From assembly GCA_949538655.1 (NCBI GenBank), contig CATISE010000228.1:1-9205 (forward strand): DNA of 9,205 bases, read 5' to 3'. Shown piece by piece: positions 7,003-9,205 of this stretch. The DNA is from Marine Group II euryarchaeote MED-G33 (GTDB lineage: Archaea > Thermoplasmatota > Poseidoniia > Poseidoniales > Thalassarchaeaceae). A program made the position numbers and the translations under genes. The number at the start of each line of letters is the position of its first letter. Position 1 is the first letter of the stretch. The notes beneath the pieces were generated by a model that worked only from the letters and a program-made list of their open reading frames with translations, searched no databases and was not told the origin of the DNA.

Positions 7003-9128
7003 TCTTCCTCACCTCTTCCAACACCAAACCAACCTTCGTCTGGTTCAGTACCATCCGCATCATCTTCCTTGATGATCACCTCAGGGGTTGTTTCCACTGA
7101 AGCCATATCGATTTCGATTTGAGTAGAGGGGGGCGCAGAATCAATCACAACTTCTTCTTCCTCAGTATCCAATTCCTCTACGCGTAACATTTCGGCCAGA
7201 ATTTCTTCATCCATTTTTGTTGCCCCAATGATATCACCGGCTCCTCTGAAAAAGATATCAAATTCTGACCAATCACCTTTTGTCAATCCACCTACAGTGA
7301 ATGTCAAAGTCGTCGATGTGCCGGGTTCAAGAGTTTCCAATTTCCAGGCCCAGAGTCCCTTTGCTTCTCTCCGACCCCCTCGGTCATTCTCAACCATGGT
7401 GACCCCATCTCGTTCTGGCCAAGTAGAGAGTAAGGTATACGCCCGAGGGCGAGCGGTGTAATTGTAAATCTCAACACTTGCTCTGGTGACCTTGGTTTCC
7501 TTTTCCCATTCGAGTTTTTCTTCAAGGAATACCGCATTCATGATTCTGGTAATGACTGGCGCGAGTGGCACGGGCTCCTCATCGAGAATGGCAATGGCCT
7601 TATCGTGGATTTCGGGCAGGATGATGTTTACAAGTTCGAATTTCTCTTGCGCCTTTGCCTTCTGCTTTTGCTTCTTGAGATGATTTCGTAGACCCCGGCC
7701 AACTTCAAGCATAGCGAGTCGAATCTCATCATGAACATCGACATTGTCTGAGAGCGCTTCTTTCGCTTCGCTGGTGAATTGTACGTTGGTACTCGCAAGA
7801 TGAATCAATACAGCAGCAGGCCCTTTGGGAATGCCTCTTCCACCGGGATGATCTAGGCCGTAGCGCTTCCAATCAACAGATTCCAGTGCCTTTGTGAGAA
7901 GACATCCGCCTTGTTGGTACATCAACGGTACACGGTTTGCAAACCGCAACACTTGGATGGGTTGATCCCCGGGTAAATCTCCACCAAAGATGAGACCCAC
8001 TTCAACTTGGAATGGATTTCCATTGGTTACTTTTGGTTCCCGGGTCACGGTAGAGACGAATCGAGAATCAATTGCTTTTGAAAGACCTTTTTTGATTAGC
8101 AAATCTTCGATTGGTGATAGACAATCAGTCGGAGGTGCAGTCAGTTTGACTTTAGTGAAAGCCGCGAGAAGATCATTCACTTGATCAGGTTTCAACAAAT
8201 GTGGTTTGTCCTTGGGCGTTAATCCAGCTTTACTGATAATGTCCTGGGCCCGAGGGTTTGTGACAGATGAAAAAGTGTGTCTGAGGAAATATCGTAGGGG
8301 TGTATTCGCACCTTCGCCCTCGCTGGGAACATCCGCGTCGCGCAGCAGGCGTTGCAGTGTTCCAATCTCCAACCCATGCGGGTGCGGTTTGATGTCCTTG
8401 ACAGGGCGTGGCAACTCATCGGTTACACGAGGCCATGATGCCTCATCGATGATGGAACCCTCTTCATCGTAGGCCTTGAAATTGATACTCGCGTGAGGGT
8501 TCACAATACTGGTCATCTTCAGATATTGATGCACAGATTGCTTACCGCGCTGGTATTTTGCTTTCATGAGAGTCTCGATTCGGATCCCATGATCTCCAAT
8601 CCAGTGAAGCCCCTTCGCTTCATTGACTTCATCGGAAGAAAAGCGCTTTTCATTACTGAGAATGGCTTTGTTCTTCTTTGTGTCCAATCCAATATTGACT
8701 CGAATTGCACTACCTTCTCTACTGATTTTTGAAATCACGGCAGTCGGCTTACCCGTCGTCAATTGACTGTACATAACCACACCAGTAATTCCAATTCCTT
8801 GCTGTCCACGAGTTTGTCGAATCGTGTGAAATCGCGAACCGAATAGAAGAGAACCAAAGACCTTGGAGATTGATTTTTGTGGAATACCTGGACCATTGTC
8901 TTGAGTCACCAGTCGCAACAGATCTTTCTTTCCAGGAACTTTGTAAACTTCAATAGAGATTTCAGGTAAGATACGATGCTCTTCAGCCGCGTCCAGTGAG
9001 TTGTCGACAGACTCTTTCACTGCTGTGATAATTGACCGTGGTAGCGTATCGAAGCCCAGAAAGTGTTTGTTCTTCTCAAAGAATTCACTGATGCTTGCCT
9101 GCTGCATTCCAGATGACTTTCGTGCCAT
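6999..9128 (-). CDS. top6B: DNA topoisomerase VI subunit B (GHKL ATPase subunit)
   Basis: This is the ATP-binding gate subunit of topoisomerase VI. ATP-driven dimerisation captures the passing duplex and triggers cleavage by subunit A. The GHKL domain shows E39 and N43 (AVKESVDNSLDA), the DNGPG loop (77-81) and the glycine-rich lid RGQQGIGITG (107-116). An H2TH-like insert lies at about 256-325. The transducer spans about 335-480 with the family signature WKRYGL (420-425), KGPAAVLIHLAST (435-447) and FTSEAKEA (451-458); K456 is the likely switch lysine by analogy with GyrB. A basic helical linker (484-495) leads to an Ig-like C-terminal domain (about 545-630), as in several euryarchaeal Top6B proteins. 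The final 60 or so residues (650-709) are highly acidic, probably disordered, and make the protein longer than the core family. The ATG at 9128 is chosen because the next residues match the family N-terminus (ISEFFEKNKHFLGF) and no ATG, GTG or TTG lies in the open frame upstream within the window. Confidence 0.97.
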   Translation of the reverse strand: MARKSSGMQQASISEFFEKNKHFLGFDTLPRSIITAVKESVDNSLDAAEEHRILPEISIEVYKVPGKKDLLRLVTQDNGPGIPQKSISKVFGSLLFGSRFHTIRQTRGQQGIGITGVVMYSQLTTGKPTAVISKISREGSAIRVNIGLDTKKNKAILSNEKRFSSDEVNEAKGLHWIGDHGIRIETLMKAKYQRGKQSVHQYLKMTSIVNPHASINFKAYDEEGSIIDEASWPRVTDELPRPVKDIKPHPHGLEIGTLQRLLRDADVPSEGEGANTPLRYFLRHTFSSVTNPRAQDIISKAGLTPKDKPHLLKPDQVNDLLAAFTKVKLTAPPTDCLSPIEDLLIKKGLSKAIDSRFVSTVTREPKVTNGNPFQVEVGLIFGGDLPGDQPIQVLRFANRVPLMYQQGGCLLTKALESVDWKRYGLDHPGGRGIPKGPAAVLIHLASTNVQFTSEAKEALSDNVDVHDEIRLAMLEVGRGLRNHLKKQKQKAKAQEKFELVNIILPEIHDKAIAILDEEPVPLAPVITRIMNAVFLEEKLEWEKETKVTRASVEIYNYTARPRAYTLLSTWPERDGVTMVENDRGGRREAKGLWAWKLETLEPGTSTTLTFTVGGLTKGDWSEFDIFFRGAGDIIGATKMDEEILAEMLRVEELDTEEEEVVIDSAPPSTQIEIDMASVETTPEVIIKEDDADGTEPDEGWFGVGRGEEE
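7007..7015 (-). promoter_or_regulatory. Strong Shine-Dalgarno of top6A inside top6B
   Basis: On the minus strand GAGGTGAGG ends 4 bases before the top6A ATG; its GGTGA core ends 6 bases before it. It matches the archaeal anti-Shine-Dalgarno well. The same bases encode the Gly-Glu-Glu residues near the end of Top6B. With the ATGA stop/start overlap, this predicts translational coupling of B to A. Confidence 0.75.
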
Positions 9129-9205
9129 GTGCTTCGCGCTCCACGGCTCCAGGTCCTCCCTACGCCCAATGCGGAGGGGCCAGCAGGCCGCAAACCGCTC
9201 GGGCA
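9129..9205. other. GC-rich region upstream of top6B, possible edge of a structured RNA gene
   Basis: These 77 bases are about 71% G+C by hand count (55 of 77), visibly richer than the genes. No TATA-like or A/T-rich promoter element is present. The plus strand can fold into a bulged hairpin: left arm 9152-9158 plus 9163-9165, loop 9166-9170, right arm 9171-9181. It has one G-U pair on the plus strand, which would be an A-C mismatch on the minus strand. A competing GGCC-AGCA-GGCC hairpin lies at 9178-9189. On the minus strand a GGAG at 9139-9142, 10 bases before the top6B ATG, could serve as its ribosome binding site. The top6B frame also stays open through this stretch but without a usual start codon. 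A G+C island in a less G+C-rich archaeal genome often marks a stable RNA, but I could not match it to tRNA, 5S, SRP RNA or RNase P RNA. Confidence 0.3.

Noticed and set aside
8206..8472. Plus-strand open frame of 88 codons inside top6B.
   Set aside because: It is opposite the conserved H2TH-like and neighbouring region of Top6B, with no family signature of its own.
9129..9205. A tRNA on the minus strand, suggested by a GCCCGAGCGGTT stretch resembling the D-arm of a Ser or Leu tRNA.
   Set aside because: No anticodon stem of 5 paired bases follows at the right distance, and no GTTC-type T-loop or closing acceptor arm appears before the top6B start.

Overview
The window looks like chromosomal DNA of an archaeon, most likely an uncultured marine euryarchaeon of the Marine Group II / Poseidoniales type within the wider Thermoplasmata lineage. 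The evidence is an archaeal type IIB topoisomerase (DNA topoisomerase VI, both subunits), an archaeal-style ArsR-like winged-helix regulator, and a very large, C-terminally anchored surface protein built from vWA, propeller-like and Ig-like domains. The domain and motif calls are read from the sequence. The lineage assignment is inference.

Layout: the first 4.2 kb is one plus-strand gene that runs in from the left edge. It encodes at least 1401 residues of an exported protein. The domain order is the C-terminal part of a vWA-like domain, three propeller-type repeats, about five NEW3/CARDB-like Ig domains, one acidic calcium-loop-like insert, a terminal CARDB domain, one membrane helix and a short basic cytoplasmic tail. 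It meets the next gene tail to tail with only 10 bases between the stop codons.

The other 5 kb is a minus-strand series, read from right to left: top6B, top6A, a two-helix membrane protein of unknown function, and an ArsR-like transcriptional regulator. top6B and top6A overlap by ATGA, and a strong Shine-Dalgarno sequence for top6A lies inside the end of top6B, so the two subunits are probably made together. The membrane protein follows after 37 bases and the regulator after a further 52. The 52-base gap holds a perfect CATAGG-ACC-CCTATG dyad, the best candidate operator in the window. It could give the regulator its own, possibly autoregulated, transcript.

The last 77 bases (9129-9205), directly upstream of top6B, are about 71% G+C and visibly richer in G+C than the genes. 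They can fold into a bulged hairpin, so they may be the edge of a structured RNA gene, but I could not identify one. No insertion sequences, CRISPR arrays, complete tRNAs or rRNAs were seen. Gene density is very high, and no stretch longer than 77 bases lacks a gene.
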